Below, piece after piece: positions 47,147 through 55,226 of a DNA stretch of 56,782 bases. The translations under genes and the position numbers were made by a program. This stretch comes from Verrucomicrobiota bacterium. GTDB lineage: Bacteria; Verrucomicrobiota; Verrucomicrobiia; Limisphaerales; UBA8199. The first letter of the stretch is position 1; each line of letters begins with the position of its first letter. Under the pieces are notes generated by a model. That model was not told where the DNA came from and made no database searches. It saw nothing but the letters and a program-made list of their open reading frames with translations. The stretch spans positions 1 to 56,782 of the forward strand of contig PSRM01000201.1 of assembly GCA_003176045.1 (NCBI GenBank). The letters are read 5' to 3'.

Positions 47147-47632
47147 GTTTTTCCACAAAAGCCGCCTCCGCCTTGGGCTCGGAAATGTCCGAAATTTTTC
47201 TTCTGCAACCGTTTGACAATCCTCCAGCCCTGCGCGATTGTCCCTAGCCTGCTTTTCGCAGGTCTGGCGCTGGCCCAGCCCACGCAAGGGAATGAGCGGG
47301 GTTGCCTCTGGCTAGCCTCCAGTTCCGGGGACCTAGTCCTTACTTTCCCCCTTTTATCCATCACTTAATCGAAAAGTTAATTGCCATCTTAATCGAAACA
47401 GTAGTGCAAACCTTTAGTCGGGTGCCTGCCCGCCGTCTGATATTCCAGGGTGCGGCGCGTACCCGTCGTTTCACGTTTTCACGTTTTAACCTTTTTAACT
47501 TTTTAACGACTTGTCCGCCCGACACCTAGCACCTGACACCTGATACGTGACACGTGACATCTGAACGCCTGACACCCACGCGAAAGACATCACACATGCA
47601 GTTTCAAGACATCCCAGAGCACCCCCCTAAAA

Positions 47633-47850
47633 ACTTTGTCGTCAACTTTGTCCTTAACTTAGTCGCAAACCTAATCGCAAACTTAACCGACACACCGCTG
47701 CTCCCCGCAAACAACCACATTCTATGACAGCCTAACTCAGCTTAACTCAGCCTAACTCAGTGAACGACAGCCGCCCCAAGCTCAAAATGATGCCCCCCAC
47801 CCCCCCTGGCATTTCTGGCACTTTGTCCTCCACTTCGTCCATCACTTTGT
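47633..47850. repeat. 12-bp tandem units (AACTTTGTCGTC type)
   Basis: Five 12-mers, AACTTTGTCGTC, AACTTTGTCCTT, AACTTAGTCGCA, AACCTAATCGCA, AACTTAACCGAC, lie at about 47633-47692, and a second set (CACTTTGTCCTC, CACTTCGTCCAT, CACTTTGTCGAA) at about 47817-47852. Both are the reverse-strand sense of the GACAAAGTT repeat translated at 14409-14437. Confidence 0.78.
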
Positions 47851-48184
47851 CGAACTGCGCCGCAGCCCATTGGCTTCGGACTCTGGCCTTTGGACCTTTC
47901 GGCTTCGGACTTTGAACTTTGAACCTTGAACTTTGTACTTTGAACCGGCCTATAGACTTCCCTTCACCAGCCAAACGCGGCCTTCCCCGGACGTCGAAAT
48001 CGTTAAACTGGCCCAAAAGGCCGGTTTGTCCCATGGTACCCCACCCCCCCTGCATTTTTGGCCCTTTTGGCCCGATTCGGTTTTCGCCTACCTGCTCGCG
48101 ATTTATCAGAGTCGTCTACCGGGCATGCCCCGGCGGAAGCCAGCGCCGGTTCAGTACCCCGACCCCCGACCCCGACCCTCTCCC

Positions 48185-48376
48185 GACTTTGGACTGCGGA
48201 CTGTGGACTGTGGACTGTGGACTTTGGACTTTGGACTTTGGACTTTGGACTTTGGACTTTGGACTTTGGACTGTGGACTTTGGACTGTGGACTGTGGACT
48301 TTGGACTGCGGACTGTGGACTGTGGACTGTGGACTGTGGACTGTGGACTGTGGAGCTTGGACTTTGGACTGTGGAC
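48185..48376. repeat. About 27-unit heptamer array, unit GGACTGT/GGACTTT
   Basis: The longest heptamer array, about 192 bp, made of GGACTGT, GGACTTT and GGACTGC units with one GGAGCTT, ending 60 bases before the E1 alpha start. All three forward frames are open and encode (LWTVDCG)n-like heptapeptides. This explains the spurious long frames here. Confidence 0.92.
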
Positions 48377-48435
48377 CCGCGTCCGTATCATCTTGAACCT
48401 CCACCTAATTCCTGCCAAACTACCCGAACGGCCTC

Positions 48436-49392
48436 ATGGTTGGCGACACTGCTAATTTGACCCGCGAACTGGGTTTGCGACTGCTGCGTAAATTGCGCGA
48501 GATCCGCCAATTTGAGGAGCGCATCATTCCCCTTTATCCCACGGATGTCATGGTCACACCGGTCCATTTACACATCGGGCAGGAGGCAGTCCCGGTGGGT
48601 GTGTGCGACCATTTGCGGCCTAAGGATCTGCTCTTCTTCGGGCATCGGACTCATGGCCCGGCGTTGGCCAAAGGCTTGGACATGAACCGGCTGATGGCCG
48701 AGTTGTTTGGACGCACGACGGGCTGCGCAAACAGCTTCGGGGGGTCCATGCACCTGGTGGATCCCGATAACGGAATGTTGGGTTCTTCGGCCCTGGTCGG
48801 CGGCGGCATCGCACTGGGTGTCGGGGCGGCGCTGGCTGCCAAACTGGAAAAACGCGATCAGTTCTGCGTTTCGTGGTTTGGCGATGGTGCGGTGGATTCC
48901 GGAGCGTTTTGGGAAAGCCTGAATTTCGCCGCGCTTAAGGCAGTGCCGGTCATGTTTGTCTGCGAGGACAACGGACTCTCGAACGTGATGGAGAAGAAGG
49001 ACCACATGTTCGCAGACATCACCGAGGTGGCTGGGCATTTCATGGAAGTCTGGCGCGCTGATGGGACCGATGTTCATTCGGTATGGTCTGCGGCAGGCCA
49101 GGCGCTGCGCCATATTCGCGAAAGCGGGAAACCCGCCTTCCTTTGGTGCCGCACCAAGCGTTGGATGAAGCATCAAGGGGTTGAAACGGATGATTTGGAA
49201 TGTAATCCAGTTGATCGCGAGAAAGATTGCCCGATTAAGAAGCTCGAAAAGGCGATGAAGGCACGCAACCTGGCCAGCGATAAGGAACTGGACGAGATCA
49301 CGCAGGGCATCGAAGCACAACTGAACGCCGCCCTGGAATTCGCGAAGAAGAGTCCGTTTCCCACGGAGGATCTGTTGATGACGGAAGTGTGA
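48436..49392 (+). CDS. Thiamine-diphosphate 2-oxoacid dehydrogenase E1, alpha subunit
   Basis: 318 residues of the PdhA/AcoA/BkdA family. With the beta subunit, these decarboxylate a 2-oxoacid on ThDP. Seen: RQFEERIIPLY (N-terminal helix), the HRTHGPALAKG loop, GRTTGCANSFGGSMH (as in E1 alpha GCxxGKGGSMH), LVGGGIALGVGAALA, and the ThDP-Mg motif GDG (149-151) ending in EDN (177-179). No lipoyl-bearing E2 or E3 gene is nearby. The neighbours are an epimerase, a radical SAM enzyme and a GT2, suggesting a special role in surface-glycan or lipid chemistry, which is inferred. The upstream region is the heptamer array at 48185. The beta gene follows after a 267-base repeat-filled gap. Confidence 0.88.
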   Translation: MVGDTANLTRELGLRLLRKLREIRQFEERIIPLYPTDVMVTPVHLHIGQEAVPVGVCDHLRPKDLLFFGHRTHGPALAKGLDMNRLMAELFGRTTGCANSFGGSMHLVDPDNGMLGSSALVGGGIALGVGAALAAKLEKRDQFCVSWFGDGAVDSGAFWESLNFAALKAVPVMFVCEDNGLSNVMEKKDHMFADITEVAGHFMEVWRADGTDVHSVWSAAGQALRHIRESGKPAFLWCRTKRWMKHQGVETDDLECNPVDREKDCPIKKLEKAMKARNLASDKELDEITQGIEAQLNAALEFAKKSPFPTEDLLMTEV

Positions 49393-49423
49393 GGAGGGCA
49401 ATTTTGAAAATGAAAAATCTCCA

Positions 49424-49652
49424 CGAAATCCGAAATCCGAAATCCGAAATCCGAATTCCGAACGCTCCCTCGCCAGTATTCCGAATGTCGGATCGCCGGG
49501 TGAGGGCACCCGGCCTACAGGAGCGACGGTCCTGGCTTGTAGGCCGCGTGCCCTCACGCGGCGCTTGCTTTCCATTCTCCTTGGCGTCGGAAATATGCGG
49601 GGCAGCCTTGTATAGTCTCCTTTCGGATTTCGGATTTCGGATTTCGGTCTTT
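49424..49652. repeat. Inverted heptamer arrays (ATCCGAA / TTCGGAT) around a family C REP element
   Basis: Heptamers ATCCGAA at 49427-49461 and their complement TTCGGAT at 49620-49648 face each other. Between them is the REP-like hairpin 49494-49562 (GTGAGGGCACCCGGCCTACA and, inverted, TGTAGGCCGCGTGCCCTCAC). It separates E1 alpha from E1 beta. Confidence 0.85.
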
Positions 49653-49659
49653 CTTTCCC

Positions 49660-50688
49660 ATGCCCTGGAGCCGATTTGACCAAACCAGCACCGCAACGCT
49701 CGACGCCTTGCCGGCATCGGCCAACCGGCGCGTGATCTCGTTCAAGGACGCCATGCGCGAGGCCATTGACCAGGCGATGAACAACGATCCGCGCGTTTTT
49801 GCCATCGGCCTGGATGCCGACGATAAATTCGGTGTGTTCGGCTCGATGCTGAATCTGAGCCACCCGGAACGCGTGATCGGCACGCCGGTTTCCGAAAACG
49901 CCATGACCGGTGTTGCGCTGGGCGCGGCGCTCAATGGAATGCGGCCTATTTACATTCATTTGCGCGTGGATTTCATGCTTCTGGCGATGGATCAGATTGC
50001 CAACTACATCGCCAAATGGCGTTACATGACGCGCGGCAAGGTCAAGGTGCCGATTGTCATTCGAACCGTTATCGGGCGAGGGTGGGGATGCGGAGCCCAA
50101 CACTCGCAAACCCTGGGAGGCATGTTCGCTCATTTCCCGGGCTTGAAAGTCGTCATGCCTTCGGATCCGTATGAGGCCAAAGGATTGTTCCTGGCCGCCG
50201 TGAAGGACGATTGGCCGGTCATCTTCATCGAGCATCGTTGGCTTTATAAGAACACGGGCGCCGTTCCGGAGGAGATGTACGTGCTGCCTGTTGGCAAAGG
50301 CCGAGTGGTTTGCCCTGGAAAACAACTTACTTTGGTCGCCACCTCGCTCGCAGTCGTGGATAGCCTCAATGCTATCTCCAAACACGAGTTGGATGTTGAA
50401 CTGATTGATCCGCGCTGGCTCAAGCCGCTCGATGAAGATTTGATTCTGAATTCAGTTCGGAAGACCGGGCGATTGCTGGTAATTGATTACGATTTTCCCG
50501 CCTGCGGCTTTGCGGCGGAGGTCTGCGCAATGGTTGCGGAGAAGGGTTCGCAGTTCCTCAAATCGCCGGTGCAAAGAATGACCTTCCCGGATTGTCCCAT
50601 GCCGGCCAGCGGTGTGCTCGAAAAGGCGTATTATCCGAACGCGGATAAAATTGCGGAGAGGATTAGAGGAATTCTGAATGGAAGCTGA
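49660..50688 (+). CDS. Thiamine-diphosphate 2-oxoacid dehydrogenase E1, beta subunit
   Basis: 342 residues of the PdhB/AcoB family: RVISFKDAMREAIDQAM (usual N-terminus), VIGTPVSENAMTGVALGAAL with the conserved Glu that activates ThDP, YIHLRVDFMLLAMDQIANYIAKW, GCGAQHSQTLGGMFAHFPGL, MPSDPYEAKGL, and the C-terminal transketolase domain (ELIDPRWLKPLD). The first about 24 residues (MPWSRFDQTSTATLD) precede the family start, so ATG 49660 is possible but not certain. Forms a heterotetramer with the alpha subunit at 48436. Confidence 0.9.
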   Translation: MPWSRFDQTSTATLDALPASANRRVISFKDAMREAIDQAMNNDPRVFAIGLDADDKFGVFGSMLNLSHPERVIGTPVSENAMTGVALGAALNGMRPIYIHLRVDFMLLAMDQIANYIAKWRYMTRGKVKVPIVIRTVIGRGWGCGAQHSQTLGGMFAHFPGLKVVMPSDPYEAKGLFLAAVKDDWPVIFIEHRWLYKNTGAVPEEMYVLPVGKGRVVCPGKQLTLVATSLAVVDSLNAISKHELDVELIDPRWLKPLDEDLILNSVRKTGRLLVIDYDFPACGFAAEVCAMVAEKGSQFLKSPVQRMTFPDCPMPASGVLEKAYYPNADKIAERIRGILNGS

Positions 50689-50734
50689 GTCTGCCAACGA
50701 TTTTGCGCGCGTTACTCCCAAGCGCTCTCGAGCC

Positions 50735-51095
50735 GAGCGGAAGCGTCTTGGAGTGCGCTCCCGATCCATCGGGAGCGCTTTCGAAAGCGATAGAGGACTA
50801 CCGCAGTCCAAGACGCTAGCGCGTATGCCAACGCCCACGAACATCGCGAAGCGTCTTGGAGTGCGCCAGTCCTCTGGCGCTTTCGAAACCGGTAGAGGAC
50901 TACCGCACTCCAAGACGCTAGCGCGTATGCCAACGCCCACGAACCTCGCGAAGCGTCTTGGAGTGCGCCAGTCCTCTGGCGCTTTCGAAAGCGATAGAGG
51001 ACTGGCGCAGTCCAAGACGCTAGCGCGTATGCCAACGCCCACGAACCTCGCGAAGCGTTTGGAGTGCGGCGACATGTCGCCGCACTCCAAATGCT
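50735..51095. repeat. Tandem array of 102-108 bp units (family B)
   Basis: AAGCGTCTTGGAGTGCG starts at 50741, 50849 and 50951, with the degenerate AAGCGTTTGGAGTGCG at 51053. The steps are 108, 102 and 102 bases. Each unit has an inner hairpin (CCAGTCCTCTGGCGCTTTCG against a partner GATAGAGGACTRSCGC), then ACGCTAGCGCGTATGCCAAC. Because 102 is divisible by three, long open frames appear on both strands (149 and 231 codons). No gene is supported. Confidence 0.9.
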
Positions 51096-51123
51096 GTGCG
51101 AATTTGGAAGAGGCTACATTACT

Positions 51124-52155
51124 ATGAATTCCAAAAATACTCCCCACCTGCTAGTGACCGGCGGCACTGGTTTCGTGGGGCATCATCTGGTCGAGGAACT
51201 GAAATGCAGGCGAGTCTCATTTTTCACATTCTCCCGCAAAGATTACGACCTCACTATCTGGGACCAGGCCCGGGCGGTGTTCGAAGCGAACCGCCACGCC
51301 ACGGCCATCCTGCACATGGCAAGCTGGCAGGCGGCAGGGGAGTTTCCAGCCAAACATCCCGCCGAGCAAATGTTTCGGAACAATTTGATTCATAGCCACG
51401 TCCTGGAGGCCTGGCGGCGTTTCGCGCCTCAGGCGAAACTGATGGCCGTTGGCACCTCGTGCGCCTACCCGTCCTCATCATGCTCGTTCTCGAAAGAAGA
51501 AACTTTCCTCGAAGGCCCCGTCCACGGGAGCGTCTATGCCTACGCGTTCACCAAACGGCTGCTCTACACGGGCATTTTGGCCTATAACGATCAATTCGGC
51601 TTGAACGGCACCTATCTCATCCCGGCGACGATGTTCGGCGAGTATGACGATTTTCATCCTGACACCGCTCACGTGCCCGGCGCTTTGATCGGGAAATTCG
51701 TACGTGCGGTGCGCGAGAATCTGCCCGAGGTCGAAATCTGGGGCGACGGCTCGCAACTGCGCGATTTTGTGGACGTGAAAGAATTCGTGCGCGTGGTCTT
51801 GTCGGTGCTGGACCAGTGCGATCGCGATGTGATCAACATTGGACCGGGGGCAGGAATCTCCATTCGACAATTGGCAGAGTGGATCTGCGAGGCTTCCGGT
51901 TTTAAAGGCCGTCTTTTCTTCAATACGCAACGCTACGTGGGCATCAAAGAGAAGTTCATTGATGACACGCGCTTGCGCGAGAAATTTGGGCTGAAGCTCA
52001 CCACCGACCTGCGGCCAGGTATAGCGCGGACCGTGGCTTGGTACTCGAAGAATTACGATCAGCTCAATGGAAAGCGTAAATTTCAGTCAGACCAGTTCGA
52101 CCGGTCAGACCGGTCTGACCCAATCACTCAACCGGCAGTAGCCCACGCGCGCTAG
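51124..52155 (+). CDS. NAD-dependent epimerase/dehydratase (GDP-fucose synthase-like)
   Basis: A 343-residue short-chain dehydrogenase of the extended type. TGGTGFVGHHL (residues about 12-22) binds NAD(P). The catalytic Tyr-x3-Lys is YAFTK, preceded by GTSCAYPSS with the Ser. WGDGSQLRDFVDVKEFVRVV is the usual substrate-binding block. Acts on a nucleotide sugar in the cytoplasm, resembling GDP-L-fucose synthase. ATG 51124 is chosen because the frame further upstream runs through a tandem repeat. The C-terminal SDQFDRSDRSD comes from a repeat (52086-52121). It ends 3 bases before the next gene, so it is part of an operon. Confidence 0.88.
   Translation: MNSKNTPHLLVTGGTGFVGHHLVEELKCRRVSFFTFSRKDYDLTIWDQARAVFEANRHATAILHMASWQAAGEFPAKHPAEQMFRNNLIHSHVLEAWRRFAPQAKLMAVGTSCAYPSSSCSFSKEETFLEGPVHGSVYAYAFTKRLLYTGILAYNDQFGLNGTYLIPATMFGEYDDFHPDTAHVPGALIGKFVRAVRENLPEVEIWGDGSQLRDFVDVKEFVRVVLSVLDQCDRDVINIGPGAGISIRQLAEWICEASGFKGRLFFNTQRYVGIKEKFIDDTRLREKFGLKLTTDLRPGIARTVAWYSKNYDQLNGKRKFQSDQFDRSDRSDPITQPAVAHAR
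52086..52121. repeat. Palindromic decamer repeat within the epimerase 3' end
   Basis: GACCAGTTC, GACCGGTCA and GACCGGTCT units contain an 18-bp perfect palindrome, GGTCAGACCGGTCTGACC (52103-52120). It is translated as SDQFDRSDRSD just before the stop of the epimerase. Confidence 0.75.
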
Positions 52156-52158
52156 CAC

Positions 52159-53691
52159 ATGCCTCTCCTGGCCTCCAAACTCGACCTACTTCTCGTTAAT
52201 CCCGGCGGGCAGAAAGCCATTTATCAGTCGCTCAGCAACGAACTGACCGCGCACGAGCCACCGGTATGGGCCGGCTTGATGGCCAGTTTCGCACGAACGG
52301 CTGGGCTTTCGTGCGCCATCCTCGATGCCAGCGTCGAGGGACTAAGCTTCGAGCAAACCGCCGAGCGCGTTGCCGAAGCCAACGCGCTGCTGGTGGCAGT
52401 GGTGGTTTACGGCCACCAGCCATCGGCTTCCACGCAACACATGCCCGCGGCCAGCGGCATCTGCCGGGCGATCAAGCAACGCGACTCAAAGCAAACGGTG
52501 TTGCTCCTGGGCGGCCATGTCGCCTCGTTGCCGAAACGAACGCTCGAAGAAGAGGCTGCCGATTTCGTGTGCGGCGGCGAGGGCCTGGTGACGCTGGTCG
52601 AATTGGTTGAGGCCCTCAAATCGCCGCAGCCGCGTTGGGACAAAGTGCATGACCTTTTGTACCGCGATAACGGCAGCATGTACTCTACTGCGACGGCGCC
52701 GCTCGTAACTGACCTCGACCAGCAAATGCCCGGTCTCGCGTGGGATCTATTACCGATGCCCAGGTATCGCGCACACAACTGGCACTGCTTTGGGGATAGA
52801 AAGCGGCAGCCTTACGCCGCGATCTATACCACTCTCGGCTGCCCTTACCATTGTTCGTTCTGTTGCATCCAGGCGCCATTCAAGAGCGCGGAAAGAGCTT
52901 CCGGCATTCGCGAGAGCGTCAACAGCTATCGATTCTGGTCCCCGGACAGCGTCGTGGCTCAGATAGATCGCCTGGTGAACGAGTATGGCATCCGGAACAT
53001 CAAAATCGCCGACGAAATGTTCGTGCTCAACCCGCGGCACGTCCTGGGCATTTGTGACCTCATCATTCAGCGGGGATACGATCTGAACATCTGGGCCTAC
53101 GCGCGCGTGGACACCGTCCAGGACAAAATGCTCGATAAATTAAAGGCGGCAGGATTTAATTGGCTCGCGCTGGGGATTGAAGCCGCCGACCGCGCAGTCC
53201 GGAAAGACGTGGACAAGGATTTCCCGCAGGAAAAAGTCTTCGCCACTTTGGACCGCATCCGGTCGGCAGGAATAAACGTCATCGGCAATTACATCTTCGG
53301 CCTGCCGGAGGACAGCATTCAATCCATGCAGGCCACGCTCGACCTTGCGCTGGAACTGAATTGTGAATTCGCAAATCTCTACTGCGCGATGGCCTATCCC
53401 GGCTCGCGCCTTTATGAACTTGCGCTCAAAGAGGGCTGGACCCTGCCGAAAACCTGGTCCGGCTATTCCCAACATGCTCGTGATTCGCTGCCCTTGCGCA
53501 CCCGGCACCTCGAGGCCGCCGATGTCCTCCGATTCCGCGATCAGGCTTTCCAGACCTACTTCAACAGCCCCAAATACCTTGAAATGATCGGGCGAAAGTT
53601 CGGAGAAGAGACGGCGGACGAGATTCGAAAGATGAGCGCGCATAAGCTGGAGCGCGATCTTGTTCCCAAGGGGGAAACGAACCACGGATGA
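52159..53691 (+). CDS. B12-binding-type radical SAM protein
   Basis: 510 residues. The N-terminal about 150 residues resemble a cobalamin-binding domain (LLLVNPGGQ, then VVVYGHQPSASTQHMP and VLLLGGHVASLPKR). The radical SAM core has C228-x3-C232-x2-C235 (CPYHCSFCC) with GIRNIKIADEMFVL and GIEAADRAVRKDV. A C-terminal extension follows. Relatives add methyl groups or form C-C bonds on lipids, sugars or cofactors (BchE/HpnR-like). The substrate is unknown, but the epimerase just before and the GT2 after point to a modified sugar or lipid-linked sugar. The stop codon (TGA at 53689-53691) lies inside an ACCACGGATGAAC repeat, so the last residues (NHG) come from repeat DNA. Confidence 0.85.
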   Translation: MPLLASKLDLLLVNPGGQKAIYQSLSNELTAHEPPVWAGLMASFARTAGLSCAILDASVEGLSFEQTAERVAEANALLVAVVVYGHQPSASTQHMPAASGICRAIKQRDSKQTVLLLGGHVASLPKRTLEEEAADFVCGGEGLVTLVELVEALKSPQPRWDKVHDLLYRDNGSMYSTATAPLVTDLDQQMPGLAWDLLPMPRYRAHNWHCFGDRKRQPYAAIYTTLGCPYHCSFCCIQAPFKSAERASGIRESVNSYRFWSPDSVVAQIDRLVNEYGIRNIKIADEMFVLNPRHVLGICDLIIQRGYDLNIWAYARVDTVQDKMLDKLKAAGFNWLALGIEAADRAVRKDVDKDFPQEKVFATLDRIRSAGINVIGNYIFGLPEDSIQSMQATLDLALELNCEFANLYCAMAYPGSRLYELALKEGWTLPKTWSGYSQHARDSLPLRTRHLEAADVLRFRDQAFQTYFNSPKYLEMIGRKFGEETADEIRKMSAHKLERDLVPKGETNHG

Positions 53692-53898
53692 ACACGGATG
53701 GACACGGATAAAACACCAAACACCAAACACCAAACACCAGAGAAACAGCAAAATTCAAACTCCGATCGGCTGTGCGGCGGCCGATGTCGAATTGGAGCTT
53801 GGTGTTTGGAGTTTCCTTGGTGTTTGGTGTTTGGTGTTTGGTGTTTGGTGTTTGGTGTTTGGTATTTGGTGTTTGGTGTTTGGTGTTTGGTGTTTGGA
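53681..53898. repeat. ACACGGATG element plus facing AAACACC and GGTGTTT heptamer arrays
   Basis: 53681-53709 is identical to 1044-1072 (29 of 29 bases). AAACACC heptamers (53710-53741) are followed 55 bases later by about 14 GGTGTTT units (53798-53898), the complement, so the pair can fold back. It lies between the radical SAM gene and the GT2 gene and runs in frame into the latter. Confidence 0.88.
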
Positions 53899-53936
53899 GC
53901 TTCGCTCCCGGCTGTGGCTACGCGATCTGCCCCGCA

Positions 53937-54914
53937 ATGAACACAGGCTCTCCAACAGAATCCAAACGGTTGATTTCGTTGCTCTTTTCCTTTCGGAACG
54001 AGGAAGAGGTTTTGCCGGAGTTGCTGCGCAGAGTCCGGCAGATGGCCGCCAGACTGCCGGTCGGAACGGAATTTGTTTTCATTAATGATGCCTCGACAGA
54101 TCGCTCCCTGGAAATTCTTACGGCTGAGGCGCGCGAGGATGACCGAATAAAAGTTATCAATCTATCCCGGCGATTTGGCGTGGCCGAGGGCTATTTAGCC
54201 GGCATGGCCCATGCCCGCGGGGACGCTGTGGTTACGCTGGATACGGATTTGCAGGATCCGCCGGAAGTGATTCCGCAACTGGTCGAAAAATGGCTCGCAG
54301 GAGCGGAAGTGGTTTATACCGTGCGGACTCGTCGCGAAGGCGAGCCGCTTTTCAAACGGCTGCTCACGCGCCTGGCCTACAAGGCGATCCGTTCTGTGGC
54401 CAATGAGGCGCTGCCGGTCGAGGCGGGAGATTTTAAACTAATCGGCCGGCGCGTGGTGGACCAGATTGTGCGGTTGAATGAGAAAGATCCGTATCTACGC
54501 GGGTTGGTAACCTGGATGGGTTTCAAACAGGCGGCTGTTTATTACGAGCGTCATGCCCGAGCCAAAGGCCAAACACATTTTCCATTATTCACAAGCAAAG
54601 GTCCGCTGCTGACTTTTGTGACCGGATTCACCTCATTTTCTGTCATGCCGCTTCTGGGCCTTCTAGCCTCGGGCTTGAGCCTCGCCGGCGTTTCGATCCT
54701 CGGAGCACTTTGCCTGCTTTGCCTGAAGCTTTTCGGAGCCGCCGGGCCGCGGACGCTCTGGTGGCTGGTGACGGCGGGAGGTTTCTTCTGCGGTGTGCAA
54801 CTCACCGGGCTTGGAATTTTGGGGCTTTATTTAGGCCGCATCTATAATGATGTGCGCAACCGGCCACACTACATCGTCGAGAGCACAATCGGGTTTGATC
54901 CAAAAACCTCGTAG
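53937..54914 (+). CDS. GT2-family polyprenyl-phosphate glycosyltransferase (GtrB/ArnC-like)
   Basis: A 325-residue membrane enzyme that loads a sugar from a nucleotide donor onto a lipid carrier. Motifs are FSFRNEEEVLPELLRR (GT2 start), FINDASTDRSLEIL, DTDLQDPPEVIPQL (DxD and QDPPE as in DPM1/ArnC), EGEPLFKRLLTRLAYKAI and AGDFKLIGRRVV. Two C-terminal membrane hairpins (FSVMPLLGLLASGLSLAGVS, TLWWLVTAGGFFCGVQL) follow. ATG 53937 is chosen because the upstream frame from 53772 is the GGTGTTT array. It fits as the lipid-linked sugar step of the cluster started by the E1 pair, epimerase and radical SAM enzyme. Confidence 0.9.
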   Translation: MNTGSPTESKRLISLLFSFRNEEEVLPELLRRVRQMAARLPVGTEFVFINDASTDRSLEILTAEAREDDRIKVINLSRRFGVAEGYLAGMAHARGDAVVTLDTDLQDPPEVIPQLVEKWLAGAEVVYTVRTRREGEPLFKRLLTRLAYKAIRSVANEALPVEAGDFKLIGRRVVDQIVRLNEKDPYLRGLVTWMGFKQAAVYYERHARAKGQTHFPLFTSKGPLLTFVTGFTSFSVMPLLGLLASGLSLAGVSILGALCLLCLKLFGAAGPRTLWWLVTAGGFFCGVQLTGLGILGLYLGRIYNDVRNRPHYIVESTIGFDPKTS

Positions 54915-54993
54915 CAGCCGAGGTGACGAGGCTCTAACTCAGAGGACAGAGAGCAGAGGACAGAGAACAGATCCTCATTACCTCGGCTCCTAC
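54911..54993. repeat. GTAGCAGCCGAGGTGACGAGG inverted pair around AGAGGAC heptamers
   Basis: 54911-54931 and 54973-54993 are inverted copies of a GTAGGAGCCGAGG element. Four AGAGGAC-type heptamers (54941-54970) lie between them. The stop of the flanking DUF559 fragment lies in the right copy and the stop of the GT2 gene (TAG, 54912-54914) in the left copy. Confidence 0.8.
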
Positions 54994-55226
54994 AATTTAT
55001 TCCTGCGGCTCACCAGAACCCCAAGAATGTTATCCAGCACTCGGTCAAGGTGTTTGGCAGCATCTTGAGCGAGAAAACGCAGGATGAAATATCCGTGCTG
55101 CTGCAGCAGCGCGTCCTTGCGCCGGTCGCGGCGATAGGCGTCGGCATCGGCGAGGTGCTGCTGGCCATCCAATTCGAGCACAAGCCTCAATGCCTCGCAT
55201 AAAAAATCAACCTCCATGTGTCCCAT
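54990..55226 (-). pseudogene. DUF559 endonuclease-like fragment (N-terminally truncated)
   Basis: 78 residues with the DUF559 core EVDFLCEALRLVLELDGQQH then RRDRRKDALLQQHGYFILRF. These residues belong to a restriction-endonuclease-like (Vsr-related) fold with an E-V-D-F and E-L-D-G-x-Q-H active site. Full-length family members have about 30 more N-terminal residues. Here an in-frame TGA stands six codons before the ATG, so that part is missing. It may be a remnant of a defence-related gene. The stop TAG is provided by a GTAGGAGCC repeat. Confidence 0.6.

Larger units (their letters stand above)
46568..48435. other. 1.9-kb repeat-dense region with at most one tiny gene
   Basis: In order it holds TCTTAATC repeats (46579-46613), three hairpins (AGCGCCGGC type at 46638-46660, AGATCGC-GTA-GCGATCT at 46673-46689, and the palindrome at 46701-46720), a family B half element (about 46800-46850), the small frame at 46958, CCTGACA heptamers (47524-47576), 12-mers (47633-47690 and 47815-47850), CCTAACTCAG decamers (47720-47760), GAACTTT heptamers (47890-47945) and the long GGACTKT array (48185-48376). 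Long open frames across it are artefacts of the repeats. Confidence 0.7.

Noticed and set aside
46568-48435. Hidden tRNA or other stable RNA in the 1.9-kb gap
   Set aside because: No cloverleaf, T-loop consensus GTTCRANNC in proper context, or other RNA motif was seen. The stems present are all repeat hairpins.
47919-48460. Open frames encoding LWTVDCG-type heptapeptides on both strands
   Set aside because: They are produced by the GGACTKT heptamer array, which is open in all registers. No RBS and no non-repeat domain.
48568-50385. 605-codon open frame on the minus strand
   Set aside because: It lies antisense across the well-supported E1 alpha and beta genes and the repeat gap. It has no family features and is due to codon bias on the opposite strand.
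50735-51095. CRISPR-like array
   Set aside because: Units of 102-108 bp are nearly identical throughout with no unique spacers, contain inner hairpins, and no cas genes are nearby.
50452-51147. 231-codon minus-strand and 149-codon plus-strand frames with internal repeats
   Set aside because: They are products of the 102-bp tandem repeat (a multiple of three). The encoded repeats match no protein and the DNA is a dispersed hairpin family.
53772-53936. Upstream start for the GT2 gene
   Set aside because: The extra residues are a GGTGTTT array (VFGVWCL-type repeats). The family start fits the ATG at 53937.
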